64,000 nt of DNA from NCBI GenBank assembly GCA_030844895.1, contig CM061228.1, forward strand, positions 137,098,812 through 137,162,811. The letters are read 5' to 3'. Positions 1 through 12,800 of this stretch are shown piece by piece. The notes beneath the pieces are model-generated. The model saw only the letters and a list, made by a program, of their open reading frames with translations. It was not told where the DNA came from and made no database searches. Position 1 is the stretch's first letter, and every line of letters begins with the position of its first letter. A program made the translations under genes and the position numbers. The stretch is from Ambrosia x helenae (taxonomy: Eukaryota; Streptophyta; Magnoliopsida; Asterales; Asteraceae).

Positions 1-574
1 TTTTCACCCGGCTGGTACTCCAGCGAGGAAACTCGTGTGGAGGCAGTACGGTTTCCGGGGAACGCCGTAACCAAGTTTGATACACTAGCCGCGAGCCCGG
101 TTAAGACAACCAGTGGCGAAGCTTGACCCGAAGGTTCGGGGGGTCGGAAGTCACCGGGGATCGGAAGTCACTAGTTTTGGGGGGTCGAAAACCAGTTTCG
201 GGGGGTCGAAACCCTATATTTCCAAAATTTTCTATACGAATATTATATAATCGGAACTTCTGCGCGAAAATTCAGGGGGGTCGGCCGCCCCCGCCCGCCC
301 CAAGCAAGCTACGCCCCTGAAGACAACGTAGTATGGGGTAGACCTTGGCTAGGGTTGCCGATTGGGCAGTGTGACATTGGGTCACTCATATGAAAGTCAC
401 CGTTCAAAAAATAAATAAATTATTGGTTTAATGTTATTGTTGATGATGAAGATTTAAACCCTAAATTACTGGTTTAATGTTTGTACATTACATGTTGGGA
501 TCTGTCTGTATTGTCAAAATAACGATCGGGTTTATGTTTATTTAGCTTCGGTGGTATTTTCTTATTTTGACCAG
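1..574. other. Upstream region, no gene recognised
   Basis: GC-rich sequence at 1-102 (CCGG-rich, with 'gtttccggggaacgcc') resembles the interior of a retroposon but I cannot place it. A MITE sits at 111-319. From 320 to 560 the sequence is AT-rich with no convincing exon. An AG acceptor after a pyrimidine-rich stretch ends at 574 and opens the first DnaJ exon. The mitochondrial transit-peptide exons expected for a GFA2-type gene were not found here. Confidence 0.4.
111..319 (+). mobile_element. hAT-type MITE, copy A of the CAGTGGCGAAGCTTG family
   Basis: Starts CAGTGGCGAAGCTTG and ends CAAGCTACGCCCCTG, an imperfect inverted repeat (13 of 15). It is flanked by a perfect 8-bp duplication AAGACAAC (103-110 and 320-327), the hAT signature. 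The interior has GGGGGGTCGG blocks around an AT-rich core and no transposase. Three more full copies are at 5317, 7157 and 63437. Confidence 0.9.
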
Positions 575-3500
575 CGTTTATGGCGTCAAAAGATTATTAT
601 GATACTCTCGGAGTGAGTAAGAATGCGTCTTCTTCGGAAATCAAGAAAGCGTATTATGGGGTTTGTATATTCCTTGAAACAATTATTTCTTTTTTGTTTG
701 CCTTTTTGAATTGTTATCAACTTATTATCACTGAGTGGTTATTTTTTAACATTGGCGTTTCTAGCTAGCAAAGAAGTGGCATCCGGATGCGAACAAAGAT
801 GATCCAGAAGCAGAGAAAATATTTCAAGAAATTTCGAAGGCATACGAGGTTTAGTTTTTTTTTTCTCTCAATGTTTAGTCGAATTATGGAATTTAAGATC
901 ATGTAAGAAAGTGTAAAAAATGTTTAGTCCCATTTTGTTTGCAGGTTTTGAAAGATGAGAATAAACGAGCAGACTACGACCAGGTTCAAATATGCAATTT
1001 CTTATAATATTTCTTTTATGTTGTATATTACACTATTGATTATTGCGGTTATATTTACTTTTCTCTACTGGATTAATGGTTTTATAGGTCGGCCATGCAG
1101 CTTATGAAGCGAGTGTTAATGGTGGTGGTCCAGATCCTGGTTCATGGGATAGTGCTTTCCACAATTTTGAAGATGTAAGTTTTATCCAAATGTTTTGCTC
1201 AAATTATGAATCTAATCTTATAGTCTAATTTCCTTGACTTCCGAGTTCCGACACATCAACACACATTCTGTTAATGCACGTTGATCCGTTTACAATTTCA
1301 CATATGCAATTGTGATTTTTCTCATAGTTATCAAAGGCGTGAGGCGTACTCAAGGCGCTTAGTCTCCGCCTGTGGCCTAGGCGAGAAGCGCAAAAAAAGC
1401 GCGGGCCTGAGGAAAAAAAGCGCAAATAAAAAAAATTTAAAAAAAAAATCACCAAATCATTACAAATAACAATCATCTTATAAAATAATATAAATATAAA
1501 ATGATTGATTTAGCCATACCTACTAAAAGGATTAAATGCCTTTGATAACTATGTAGTAGACAAAATCAGTTGATGGTAAATCAATGAGTTGAGGTGTTTA
1601 TATATTGAAGAATAATTCAATATCTATAAGTGTTTTAAAAATCAAATATATTTAAAAAAAAAGATTTGATTGACATTTATATATATATATATCTCTATAA
1701 ATGGGTAAGTATTGGTCGATTATATTAGTCAGGGGATTAGGTTTTAAAAATCAGACCATGGCTTTTTTTATCTAGGAGGGAAAAGCGGGATTTGGCGGCT
1801 TCTAGGAAATTGGTCGCCTAGGCGGCCAAGGCGATGGCTTTTGATAACTATGTTTTTTCTTTAGGTTTCAGTTTTATATCACCATGTGAGCATAAGTAAA
1901 AAAAAGTAACTTGAAACCAGTGTTGTGAAAACTGGACCTTACCGCCAGATTGCATTATAGATAAAAGTAGAAAGGTCTTTTTTATGCCATATATTTGGTG
2001 ACCAAATTATTTTATCCATTGCCATAGACATGCTTGCAGAATAATAAGGTGTTAGTCTTAGTAGAGGATAATTTTCTGTTAAGTTTTAATTTCTCTTTTA
2101 GCTGCAAACTTATTTTTGACATGTAATTCTTATAACTTCTTTTTTTTTTTTCATTTGACTTTGTGGATCAGATATTTAATTTTAACCCGTTTGCTCAAAA
2201 CTTTGGTGGCAAGGATGCTAAGGTATTTATCTATTTCATATATTGCGGGTGCTGTTTAAGGCATTTGACTCGTTATCTGAAGTATTTTTCTTTTCAACGT
2301 TTTCAATAGGCCACTGTTGAGCTTTCTTTTATGGAGGCTGTGCAAGGATGTACCAAAAATGTGCTTTTCCATACTGAGCTGCCTTGTGAAGCTTGCGGTA
2401 TGAAAATTTTAGGCGCATCGTATGATGTGTTGTTTGGGCTCGTTTTACTTATTATTTGGCTAGCTAAACAAACGGTGTAAGCATCTTTTCTTTTGTGGTT
2501 AAGTGCAGGTGGATCTGGTGTTCCTCGTGGAACAAAGCCTGAAACCTGTAGGCGATGTAAAGGAGCAGGCGTGGTTAGCATTTATACAATTTTAATACCC
2601 AATTATGTGATTAGAAAACAGATTTTATGGCTGAAATTCTAAATTGTTGTTCTGGACAATCCGCAGATAACCAGTCAAAATGGTCCATATACAATGCAGT
2701 CCACTTGCACACAATGTGGCGGAACTGGAAAATACGTCAAGGTACATTCTTTACTAGAAAATTACAATACAACTTTCTGCCTGCAACAGAGTAATATGCA
2801 ATTTTAATCAATGAAAAGTGCTTTACACTATTTAATAGAAAGCATTATTTTTTTGTAATGAAGCGGTCAATTTCACATGCTAGGAAGAAAAAGTAACCAA
2901 AGTTTAAAAGAACGGAAACGAGCCTCTAGGTGTCTTCCCTTCGCCTCATGAGGCGTAAGCCTCGAGGCGAACCAAGGCGTAGTCAAAAAATAAATATGAA
3001 AATTATGTGTCTATAAAAAATAAAATACTTGACCTATAAAAGTTTAAAACATCAAAAACACACATCAAAAATAAAATAATTGACCCAAAAAGTCTAAAAC
3101 ACCAAAAAAAAAAAAAAAAAAACACATCAAAGACACCCTGAACCACCCGAGGCACACATTTTCTTAGCGCCTCAGCCCTTAGAGGCGTATGTACAATCTG
3201 AACCCCATGAGGCGCGCCTCAGACTCGTTTTCTTAGAGTTTCGCCTCGAGGCGTATGCCTCACCCGTTTTTTAAACCATGAAAGTAACGATACTAATTTT
3301 AGGGTTTCCTTCATTTATTTATCTCTTCTCTTTAAAGGCGTGAGAGTTGAGATGCATGCTGGTTTAGAGATATAAGAATTGTCTACATAAGCATTTTAGT
3401 TGGAAGTTAACAAACTATATATATATAGATTGCTAAAATGTTTATAATGGTATTTGACTTATGAGTTTCGTTGGGTTACAGAACCTTTGTAAGTCCTGCA

Positions 3501-4565
3501 ATGGCCATAGAGTGGTTAGAGGACCAAAATCGGTCAAATTAAACATCATGTCTGGTACGTTACTGTGATCTCTTTTTCTTTTGTAGCATTGTCTTTAATA
3601 ACTTGTCTTTAAACCTGATTACATTATATGTAGACTTTTAACCATTTGGACTTTGAGATTCGCAGGAGTTGATACAAATGAAGAGTTAAGGGTGTCCAGA
3701 AGTGGTGGAGCAGATCCGGATGGCAACCAACCGGGTGATCTTTATGTTCTTATTAAGGTAATTTGAAGTAACACGGAAACTAATATAAAGACATTGCTTT
3801 ATTTTGCATATATTAGGTCAAATTGATATGTTCTCCATCACAATTTTTACAGGTTCGAGATGACCCTACTTTCAGGCGAGAAGGGGCCCACATTCATGTC
3901 AATGCTACTCTGAGTATGAGCCAGGTAACTAATTTCATGCTTTTTTTGTTTAAGCAATCGTAAAGATGGTTACTTGAGTTTATTCTCTTGCAGGCGATTT
4001 TGGGAACAAGCATTCAGGTCCCAACATTAACAGGAGACGTTCTTCTTAAGGTTGATTTTCATATCTTTGAGAATAATGTTTGTTTATGACAAGTGTCCCA
4101 CAAGCTCTATATTACTTAAATATCATATGTTTTCGATATGCAGGTTCGTGAGGGGACACAACCAGGTTCACAAGTAGTCTTAAAAGGAAAAGGTTGGTTT
4201 TGATCTTTTTCGTTCTTTTTCTGGTTAAATTTGTTGCATGCTCAGTATCAAATTTTTATTAGTTTGCTCAAACAAACCTTTCTTTCCCTTTAAATCTCAG
4301 GAATTAAAACCCGGACGTCTTATTCATATGGCAATCAATATGTGCACTTCAACGTTAGCATCCCAACGTACGTTCTCCAATCTCCACTTCTAGTTAACGT
4401 GTTAAAAAACGTGTTTCGTAGATTGACTTGACTTCTTTATTTTTTTTAATATGATATTTCAGGAAACTGACAGAAAAACAACGCGAGTTAATCGAAGAGT
4501 TTTCCAAAGAAGAAACTGCTGACGATGAGAAGCAGGTTGCCGCGGCTGCTGGAGGGTCTGGTTAG
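575..4565 (+). CDS. GFA2: DnaJ-type (type I) molecular chaperone, mitochondrial GFA2-like
   Basis: A multi-exon gene; first exon 575-660, second 765-848, stop TAG at 4563. In order it encodes a J domain from MASKDYYDTLGVSK with the HPD motif (WHPDANKDDPEAE), a short linker, a zinc-binding region with four Cys repeats (CEACGGSG, CRRCKGAG, CTQCGGTG, CKSCNGHR), and the client-binding C-terminal domain (QPGDLYVLIKVRDDPTFRRE; IQVPTLTGDVLLKVREGTQP; YVHFNVSIP). This is the type I Hsp40 layout and follows Arabidopsis GFA2, a mitochondrial co-chaperone of Hsp70. ATG 580 is the first Met, but the exon appears to begin at 575 in mid-codon (CG TTT ATG) after a good acceptor, so a transit-peptide exon probably lies upstream of the window. 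All exon junctions I checked are in frame and no frame break was found, unlike several genes downstream. Introns hold two hAT-type MITEs. Confidence 0.93.
1323..1852. mobile_element. hAT-like MITE, CATAGTTATCAAA family, in a DnaJ intron
   Basis: Begins CATAGTTATCAAAGGC and ends GGCTTTTGATAACTATG, a near-perfect inverted repeat. The subterminal regions are GGCG/CCTAGG rich at both ends around an AT-rich core. Flanks ATTTTTCT and TTTTTTCT give a 7/8 duplication. A related element is at 9450-9799. Confidence 0.75.
2898..3280 (+). mobile_element. hAT-like MITE, CAAAGTTTAAAAG family, in a DnaJ intron
   Basis: Left end CAAAGTTTAAAAGAACGG, right end CCCGTTTTTTAAACCATG; these are inverted repeats. 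It is flanked by a perfect 8-bp duplication AAAGTAAC (2890-2897 and 3281-3288). The interior is full of short GCCTCGAGGC-type palindromes around an A-rich core. The reverse-oriented sister copy is at 11056-11429. Confidence 0.88.
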
Positions 4566-5033
4566 CCTCTTCTGTGCTTTGCAATTGGCTGATGAAGAAT
4601 TTTTTAGTATAATACAGAAAGAGAGTTTGATATGATGTATACTTATTTTGATCCAAGGCTAGGCACCCTTAACAATCATTGTTAGATATCATATTTAACT
4701 ACCAACCGAATATCCATTTTTGTAAACCATATAGTACTTTGCGACGTATATTAAATAATTAGCACGCGGCGCAAAATAAACAGGTTTTGGTTAGATTATC
4801 CCTTTGTATGATTAAATACGCTTTCTCTTATGTTTAATGTTCTTAAAATTTTAAAACCAAACCAGACCGAATTGTGCTAGTTTGGTTGGTCCTTCATCCC
4901 AAGATTTTCTCTACGTTGGTTTCTGCGGTTGTGTTTAAGCATGAACTGAAGAAACCCGACTTCCCAAAAACCGACCCGAACAACACAACAGAAGTATATT
5001 ACAGTCTATTCCAATTATAATGATACTAAATTA
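4566..5033. other. DnaJ 3' UTR and intergenic spacer
   Basis: AT-rich sequence after the DnaJ stop. No ORF, RNA or element was recognised. Confidence 0.5.
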
Positions 5034-5050
5034 AAGAACCAGTCTATACT

Positions 5051-5563
5051 TGTCCTTCACGGGTAGCTCAGTTGGTGAATGGACCAGGGATCTCTTTTGG
5101 AGGTCTCAGGTTCAATTCCCACGAAGGACATAATGAGAAATGATGGATGACTCATGGCCTATGGTCATGAGTTCGAGTCCTGATCTCGCCAGGTTTTACC
5201 GGTTCACTACTGTCGTGCCTTCGGGCGGGTATGTGGGTCGGGTTTTCCCTGGAAGCGGGCTAGGGGCTTCGTGCGTCCGGGGTGGGCCGGGTTGTGCCCC
5301 TGTCTTTGCCACTGGGCAGTGGCGAAGCTTGACCCGAAGGTTCGGGGGGTCGGAAGTCACCGGGGGTTCGGAAGTCACTGGTTTCGGGGGGTCGAAACCC
5401 TATATTTTCAAAATTTTCTATACGGATACTATATAATCGGAACTTCTGCGCGAAAATCCAGGGGGGTCGGCCGCCCCTCCCCGCCCCTACAAACCTCCGC
5501 CACTGCCACTGGGGGGCCGCGTACGAAGTACCCGGCGTTGTTTAGTTGGCCGTTAAAAAAAAA
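5051..5563 (+). mobile_element. tRNA-derived SINE, interrupted by a MITE
   Basis: The 5' head resembles a tRNA, with A-box-like TAGCTCAGTTGG, B-box-like GGTTCAATTCC and a complementary TGTCCTTC/GAAGGACA pair. The body carries AGGTTTTACCGG and CTGTCGTGCCTTCGGGC, and the element ends in an A-rich tail. Flanks at 5034-5050 and 5564-5580 match at 15 of 17 bases (both end GTCTATACT), a target duplication of the length LINE machinery makes. MITE B is nested inside. A second copy of the family, on the minus strand, is at 46496-46807. Confidence 0.82.
5317..5505 (+). mobile_element. hAT-type MITE, copy B, nested in a SINE
   Basis: Starts CAGTGGCGAAGCTTG and ends CCTCCGCCACTG, with a perfect 8-bp duplication CCACTGGG (5309-5316 and 5506-5513). 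Removing the element plus one duplication restores a continuous SINE, so it inserted after the SINE. Confidence 0.9.
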
Positions 5564-5580
5564 AAGAATCGGTCTATACT

Positions 5581-6570
5581 CAAACATGCACTAGAAATAA
5601 TAGGTCCTAGAAATTGGGCCTAAGCTTCTTAAAGGAAAACATATTTTAATTGGAATTTAAACAAATTTATTTGTCATTTTTTTCAAAAGTTAGCTTAGTC
5701 CTACGTGAATATGGACCATTGGGTGTAGATTCACACACAGCAATACACATCTTTTTTTTTTAAAAAAGCAAATAAAAGAAAAAAATGTCTACTGTACATT
5801 TTTATATTATGCCCAATTGGTTAACATTTATAAACTTGTTACCATTATAGTTATAAGGGTGATGGATTATTAATATAAAGTATAAACTCATGGTCTCATA
5901 CAAAAAAAATAATATGTGAATGTCCAATAATTAGCACTGCACAAACCATGACTACGTACAGTACAGTGGCAGATATAGACCAAAATTTCAGAGGTAACAT
6001 TATATAATTTTTAGGGGTAACGTAATACAAAAAAAGTAAAAAACAAAAAAAAAATTACACTACGCCAGCAAAGTTAAGGGGTAGCAGGCGATACCCTGCG
6101 GTACGTACTAAAATTGAAAAATATGAAACTATGAACACTTGATCAACACCAAATATTCATATACTAGTTTTTAATTAGTTGAGTAGTTGCATGCCCGCGT
6201 TTTCTTGTTTCTTAATACTTAAGGTCAGTTAGGTAATGCTTCTGCTTTTTCCCTCCTTTATTTATATGTGTTCTCTCTTTTTAGCAGAAAGCATTCCTCA
6301 TCATAAGTCTCTTTTTTGAATCTTCTACCACCATGATCATATAAGCTACTTCTTTTTAAGATTTTGAGCTTAAGTCTTCTGGTAAGTTCATCATCATAAT
6401 CGTCGTGTATTATTCTTGAATGACGCTGTATTACTTCAGTTGTTCGTTGTCTATTATTACAACAACGTACCGTTGCAGTTGCTGCTTGAAGTTTTGAATG
6501 AGTTGATTTTTAATCAGTTAAAAACTGCATGAAATTTTGAATGAATATTTTTAATTTTAATGTGTTTAAT

Positions 6571-6619
<49 letters not shown>

Positions 6620-6869
6620 GAAAGCTGAACTTTAGCTTTTAATCCATTAAAAAGGGTGACTCTAAAGTGTACACTTTTGTCCTAATTTTCAAAGTAATCC
6701 AAACCGTGACTTTAATTTAATTTTGTTTAATTAAAGTAAATTTTAATTAGAAGAACATGCATGCATTAAAATGTCTGGGGTCTTCTGTTATTTTGGTGCT
6801 GATTTTTCTTTTTTAACACAGTTTTTTAAACGAGCCGAAGCTGTTTTGCAAGAAGAAATTTAAGAAACG
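5581..6869 (+). promoter_or_regulatory. Callose synthase promoter and 5' leader with a leader intron
   Basis: A TATA-like TTTATATG lies near 6261. A transcribed leader probably follows: a donor GGTAAGTTC at 6381 and an acceptor ending at 6821 (after 'tttttaacacag') delimit a likely 5' UTR intron of about 440 bp. That intron contains an uninterrupted run of about 44 T (6572-6615). The untranslated exon resumes at 6822 and leads to the ATG at 6870. The stretch before 6240 is AT-rich, with a possible decayed CAGTGGCAG-type repeat near 5967 that I could not bound. Confidence 0.55.
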
Positions 6870-9800
6870 ATGGCTTATAGCCGCAGAGGGTCTGACCAGC
6901 AGCAGCCACCTGGACGGATGATGCGGACTCAAACATCTGGTTTGGGCATGGAGTCTATGATGGACAGCGAGGTGGTGCCTTCATCACTTGAAGAAATTGC
7001 ACCTATTCTTCGTGTTGCTAATGAAGTTGAAGCTACAAATCCGAGAGTTGCCTACCTTTGTAAGTCCTATTCTGTGTTAACATCTGTAAATATTGTTCCG
7101 ATTTTGACCTTTCTACTTTGAAACTATTTGAGCCTTAGTTCTTAATTTGTTATCACCAGTGGCAAAGCTTGACCCGAAACTTCAGGGGGTCGGAAGTCAC
7201 TAGTTTCGGGGGGGGGGGGGGGGACCTTATATACCAAAAAATTTCTTTCTATACGAATACTATATAATCGTAACTTTTGAGCGAAAATTCGGGGGGGGGG
7301 GGGGGGCGGCCGCCCCTCCCCGCCCTTTAAGAGCTACGCCCCTGGTCATCACTAGTGTATGGAGACTGAAATTCTGTTTTTCCTCTTAGCACGATATGTA
7401 TATATTGTTTATCATTTCCTTTAATATGCAAATACTTTGCTTTACATGCTTAAAAACAATGGTACAAAAACTTTACTATGTATGTACTCAGGTCGCTTCT
7501 ACGCTTTCGAGAAAGCCCACAATCTAGATCCAAAATCAAGCGGACGTGGTGTTCGCCAATTCAAGACTGCCCTACTTCAACGCCTAGAGAGGGTATGTAT
7601 GTATGTTCATGCGTATACGCACACACGCGCACTACATCAATATTGTTTATCAATTCCTTAAGACGATCTGATGTGTTACAAACTTTTCAGGAAGACCAAA
7701 CAACATTAGCAGGACGAAAAAAGAGAGATGCTCGTGAAATGCAGAGTTTTTATCGACATTACTACAAGAAGTACATCCAAGCCTTACTAAAGGCTGATAA
7801 AGCCGACCCGTAATAATCTGTCTTCTTGAGTTGTGTCTTCCTTGAAATTTGCATTATGTATTTTTTAACTGCTGAAATTTTCTTCTTGTATTAGTACTCG
7901 CCTTACGAAAGCTTATCAGACTGCTGCTATTCTGTTTGATGTTTTAAAAGCTGTTAACTCCACCGAGTCTGTAGAGGTGGCGGATGAGGTAAATACAGAG
8001 GATTTCTTTTACCCTTTAAGAACTTCTAACAAATCATTAAATAATTCTTATATCCATAGATTTTGGAAGCTCACACTAAGGTTACCGAGAAGACAAAGAT
8101 GTATGTTCCTTATAATATACTTCCGCTTGACCTTGATAGTTCAAATCAAGCTATAATGAGATATCCAGAGGTAAGTTCCAGATTTCGTATTCTCAAGTCA
8201 TTCTAGCATAGCCTTTATTGGAAGTGCCAATTTCAACCCATTTACTGATACATGATTTGATTCGGGTATGTTTTTAGTAATGGGTCAAACGGGTAGAGTT
8301 GAATTGGTTAGCTAAAACCGAAATGGGTCAAAGGGGTTGAAGTTGAATGGGTTGCAAGTTTCCAAAATGAATTTTTTGATGAATAAAATCTCTAATTTTT
8401 AAAAGGACTTGGATGCTATGGGTTTTGTTCAAAGATATGACACTATTTATTCATAAAAATTGAAGATTTTGGACAAAAAGTGTTATGATATGGCTCAACC
8501 TGTACCAAAGAGGTTTTAACCCCTTATTCAACCCGTCCGCCCGCCTGTCTTTCCATTTTTAGTTTTTATCAACGGTATATCGTTACTACAATTGTTAAAC
8601 TTGTAGATCCAAGCTTCGATTTCTGCACTCCGTAACACTAGGGGACTTCCATGGCCCAACGGCTACAAAAAGAAAGTACATGATGACATCCTGGACTGGC
8701 TACAAGCTATGTTTGGTTTTCAGGTTTGGCGTTTGGTGATTTACTAGAAATATCTAATATATCATGATGAACGTCAACGTGACTTGCTTTATGTCACAGA
8801 AAGATAACGTCTCAAATCAGAGAGAGCACTTAATCTTGTTGCTTTCAAATGTTTACATTCGCATGTTCCCAAATCCTGGCCAACAACCTAAGGTATTATG
8901 CTTTAACCATGGCCTAAGATTATAACATACCTCAGTTATCATATCTCATGGCATTGCCTCATATTGTTCTTTTAAAAAGCTGGATGATCGTGCGGTTACT
9001 GAAGTTATGAAGAAACTTTTTAAAAATTATAAGAAGTGGTGCAAATATTTGGATCGCAAAAGTAGTCTTTGGTAAGTATAGCCTTCCTTGAGGTTTTTGT
9101 AGTAGTGGCTAACTAAAATTAGTTATATACAGAAACAGAACCAAAAATTCCTAGTCTAAAGTGGTCATTATAATTTTATCTTCTATAAAATGAATAATCT
9201 GCCACTTATTACCTTTGTGTCTATTAACTACCAAATATATCATAACAACCACTGGTGTAATGGTTCATGGATTAATGCTGATCATTATTTATAGGATACG
9301 AACGGATAACTACATTGGAAACAATATCAAATAATATATCTACTAATTGCATAATACAATAATTATTATATATCTTTAATATAATATGGTTAGTATCTGG
9401 AATATACTATCTTGATATTTTTTTTCATACACATTAAAATTGTTTTGGGCATAGTTGTCAAAGCGCCTAGGCGCACAGGCCGAGCCTGGAGCCTAGGCGC
9501 AAGGCGCATAAAAAACGAGGGCTTTTTATAATTAGGTGCATAGTATAAAATACATTTTTCAGGGATTTTAGATATGTTTTAGGCTTGTTTAGGGCTACAT
9601 TAGGATGTTTTAGGGTTGTTTAGGACTTGTTCATAACTCATTTAGGATGTTTTAGAGGTTTAGGCAACTTTTAGCCTGAATTTGGCCGAAAATCAGCCCC
9701 GATAGTGTGCCTCAGTGCCTAGGCGCACGCCTCACAGGGCGCAGCGCACTTGGTGCACCTGGTTGCGCCTTGCGCCTAGGCGCGCTTTTGACAACTAAGG

Positions 9801-12800
9801 TTTTGGGTATGTAGTCTCCATTCTGTTCATAAAGTCATAAAATTATATCTACTGACTATCAATATGTTACCTTTGTCCTCTAATTTGCAGGTTGCCAAAT
9901 ATTCAACAAGAAGTGCAACAAAGAAAATTACTTTACATGGGTCTCTATCTTCTCATATGGGGTGAAGCTGCAAACTTGAGATTTATGCCGGAATGTCTTT
10001 GCTATATCTATCATAACGTATGCATCGTGATTATGTTTAATCAATTTAATGTTCATCTGCGTGTTGAAATAGTTCTAATGTTTCCTTGTTCCGTAGATGG
10101 CATTTGAAGTATATGGCATTTTGGCTGGTAGCGTTGGTCTTGATAATGAGAATATAAAACCTGCATATGGGGGTGAAAAAGATGCATTCTTGTGGAAAGT
10201 TGTGCATCCTATCTACAAAACAATAGCAAAGGTTGGTGTAAATCAAGGGAATGTTTGCAGCTTGTGTATTCGTTTGTTAAATTTCAAACGCCAGTATTTT
10301 TATTATTCTCGTGTTCAGGAAGCTGAAAAAAGCAAAGGGGGGAAGACAAAACATTCGCAGTGGAGAAACTACGATGACCTAAATGAATTCTTTTGGTATC
10401 ATGATCTCTGTTCACGTGTCGTTTAATGGTAATTCAATCACAAAGTATTTATTGGTAAGAATATTGTAGGTCGCCTGATTGCTTTCGTCTGGGTTGGCCC
10501 ATGCGTGACGATTCTTCTTTCTTTTGCATGCCTGACGATGTACGTATTGATTTACATTTTCAGAACACATATGTGTTAGTAGTTAGTGACTAAATATATC
10601 AAATTCTTTTATTTCAGAATAAAAAATCTGCTACTACTGAGAAACCTGATACAAGTGAAAATTCTGCTACAAATGTTCATCCAATAGGAAAAATCAATTT
10701 TGTCGAAATAGATTCGTATTGGCATATCTTTAGGAGCTTTGATAGGATGTGGAGCTTTTTTTATTTTATCTTTACAGGTAATTATCTTGTTTCTCTGTTA
10801 TCATATTGCATGCCTCTTGTTTTGTTTTATTAACTTGATCCTTTCATGCTTAAGGCGATGATTATAATCGCATGGAATGGGTCAGGTGAACTAAGTTCAA
10901 TCTTTGATGGAGTTGTATTCAAGAAAGTGTTGAGCATCTTCATAACCGCAGCAGTTTTAAAACTTGCACAAGGTGACCAATGACAAATTCCGTCTAATCT
11001 CAAAATTATTTATGCATGTGTACTCATATACGCTGGTATATATGTGTGTACTTTTCATGGTTTAAAAAAATGGGTAAGGCGTACGCCTCGAGGCGAAACT
11101 CTAAGCAAACGAGTTTGAGGCGCGCCTCATGGGGTTCAGATTGTACATACGCCTCTAAGGGCTGAGGCGCTAAGAAAATGTGCGCCTCAGGTGGTTTAGG
11201 GTGTTTTTTTGGTGTTTTAGACTTTTTGGGTCAATTATTTTATTTTTGATGTGTGTTTTTGATGTTTTAGACTTTTCTAGGTCAAGTATTTTATTTTTTA
11301 TAAACACATAATTTTTATATTTATTTTTTGACTGCGGCTCGAGCTTACGCCTCGGTTCGCCTCGAGGCTTACGCCTCATGAGGCGAAGGGAAAACACCTC
11401 AAGGCTCGTTTCCGTTCTTTTAAACTTTGGTACTTGTATATATAGGCTGTAGGTAAGTATTTTTGTACTTATATATGCATTGAGATCTAATCAGATTCTT
11501 TCCTCCACATTTTGCAGCTGTCCTTGATGTAGCCATGATGTGGAAGGCAAGGTTCAGCATGCCATTTCATGTGAAACTTCGATATATTCTGAAGGCTCTT
11601 TCTGCAGCAGCTTGGGTAGTTGCTTTACCGATAACATATTCATATAGTTGGAACAACCCTACTGGTTTTGAGGAGACTATTAAGAACTGGTTCGGTAACG
11701 GACCAAGTTCACCTTCTCTTTTCATTATAGCCGCTGTTATCTACTTATCTCCAAATATCCTTTCTGCATTATTGTTTCTTCTACCATTTATACGTCGCAA
11801 TCTAGAGCGATCAGACTACAAAATTGTGGGATACATGATGTGGTGGTCACAGGTACAAAAACCTTTCCACAATTAAGTCCACAAATGTCATAGACAGTCG
11901 ATTATAATGTCATCGAATTTTGCAGCTTCCACTTTATGTTGGGAGGGGAATGCATGAAGATCCACTCTCCCTTATCAAGTATGACTTCCGTATTAACAAT
12001 ATTGTGCACATTGCTTGATTTAGTTGTGCCTTTCTTTATGTTTTACATTTCCCCTTTTTAGATACACTATGTTTTGGGTACTCCTCATAGCGGCGAAGTT
12101 ATCTTTTAGTTACTACGTAGAGGTGCGTCTCATGATCCTTTCTTTTACTTGCGGAAAATAATCTGATACTAATTCTGATTTCAATGAGAATTACATATCG
12201 CAGATAAAGCCTCTAGTGGGTCCAACAAAAGCAATTATGAGACTTCACATACGACGTTATGAATGGCATGAGTTCTTCCCTCAAGGTAATCAAGCTTCAG
12301 AACTCATATATGGTATCTGTTTATGGTTACGGTTTTAATCATCTAGTTAAGATAATAAGATGTAAAGATGTTACAAATTTTCCTTTTTATTTCCAGCTAA
12401 CAGCAATATTGGTGTCGTGATTGCACTCTGGTCTCCTATCATTCTAGTATGTTAATTTTATCTTAGTCCTGTCGTAGACTCGTAGTATCCTTTTTGCAAA
12501 AACTTGCATTCTAAAGTGATGTTTCTAATCTTCGCAGGTCTATTTTATGGATACACAGATATGGTATGCCATATTTTCCACAATATTTGGTGGTATTTAT
12601 GGTGCATTTCGACGTCTTGGAGAGGTTAGTGATCCAATTTTCATAATTTACAGTTTTATTTACACTTTTTAATTTTTCATATTATTACCATCTAATCTTC
12701 GCCTGTTTAGATTCGAACTTTAAGCATGTTGAGAAGCCGATTTCAGTCACTGCCGGGTGCATTTAATGACTGCTTAATTCCAGCAGAAAATAGTGAAATC

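Noticed and set aside
1225..1476. Paired ORFs around 1281-1476
   Set aside because: They lie inside an intronic MITE and show no protein similarity.
5051..5131. A genuine tRNA gene
   Set aside because: It has A and B boxes and a pairing stem, but no sound D or anticodon arm, and it is the head of a retroposon with a long target duplication and A tail.
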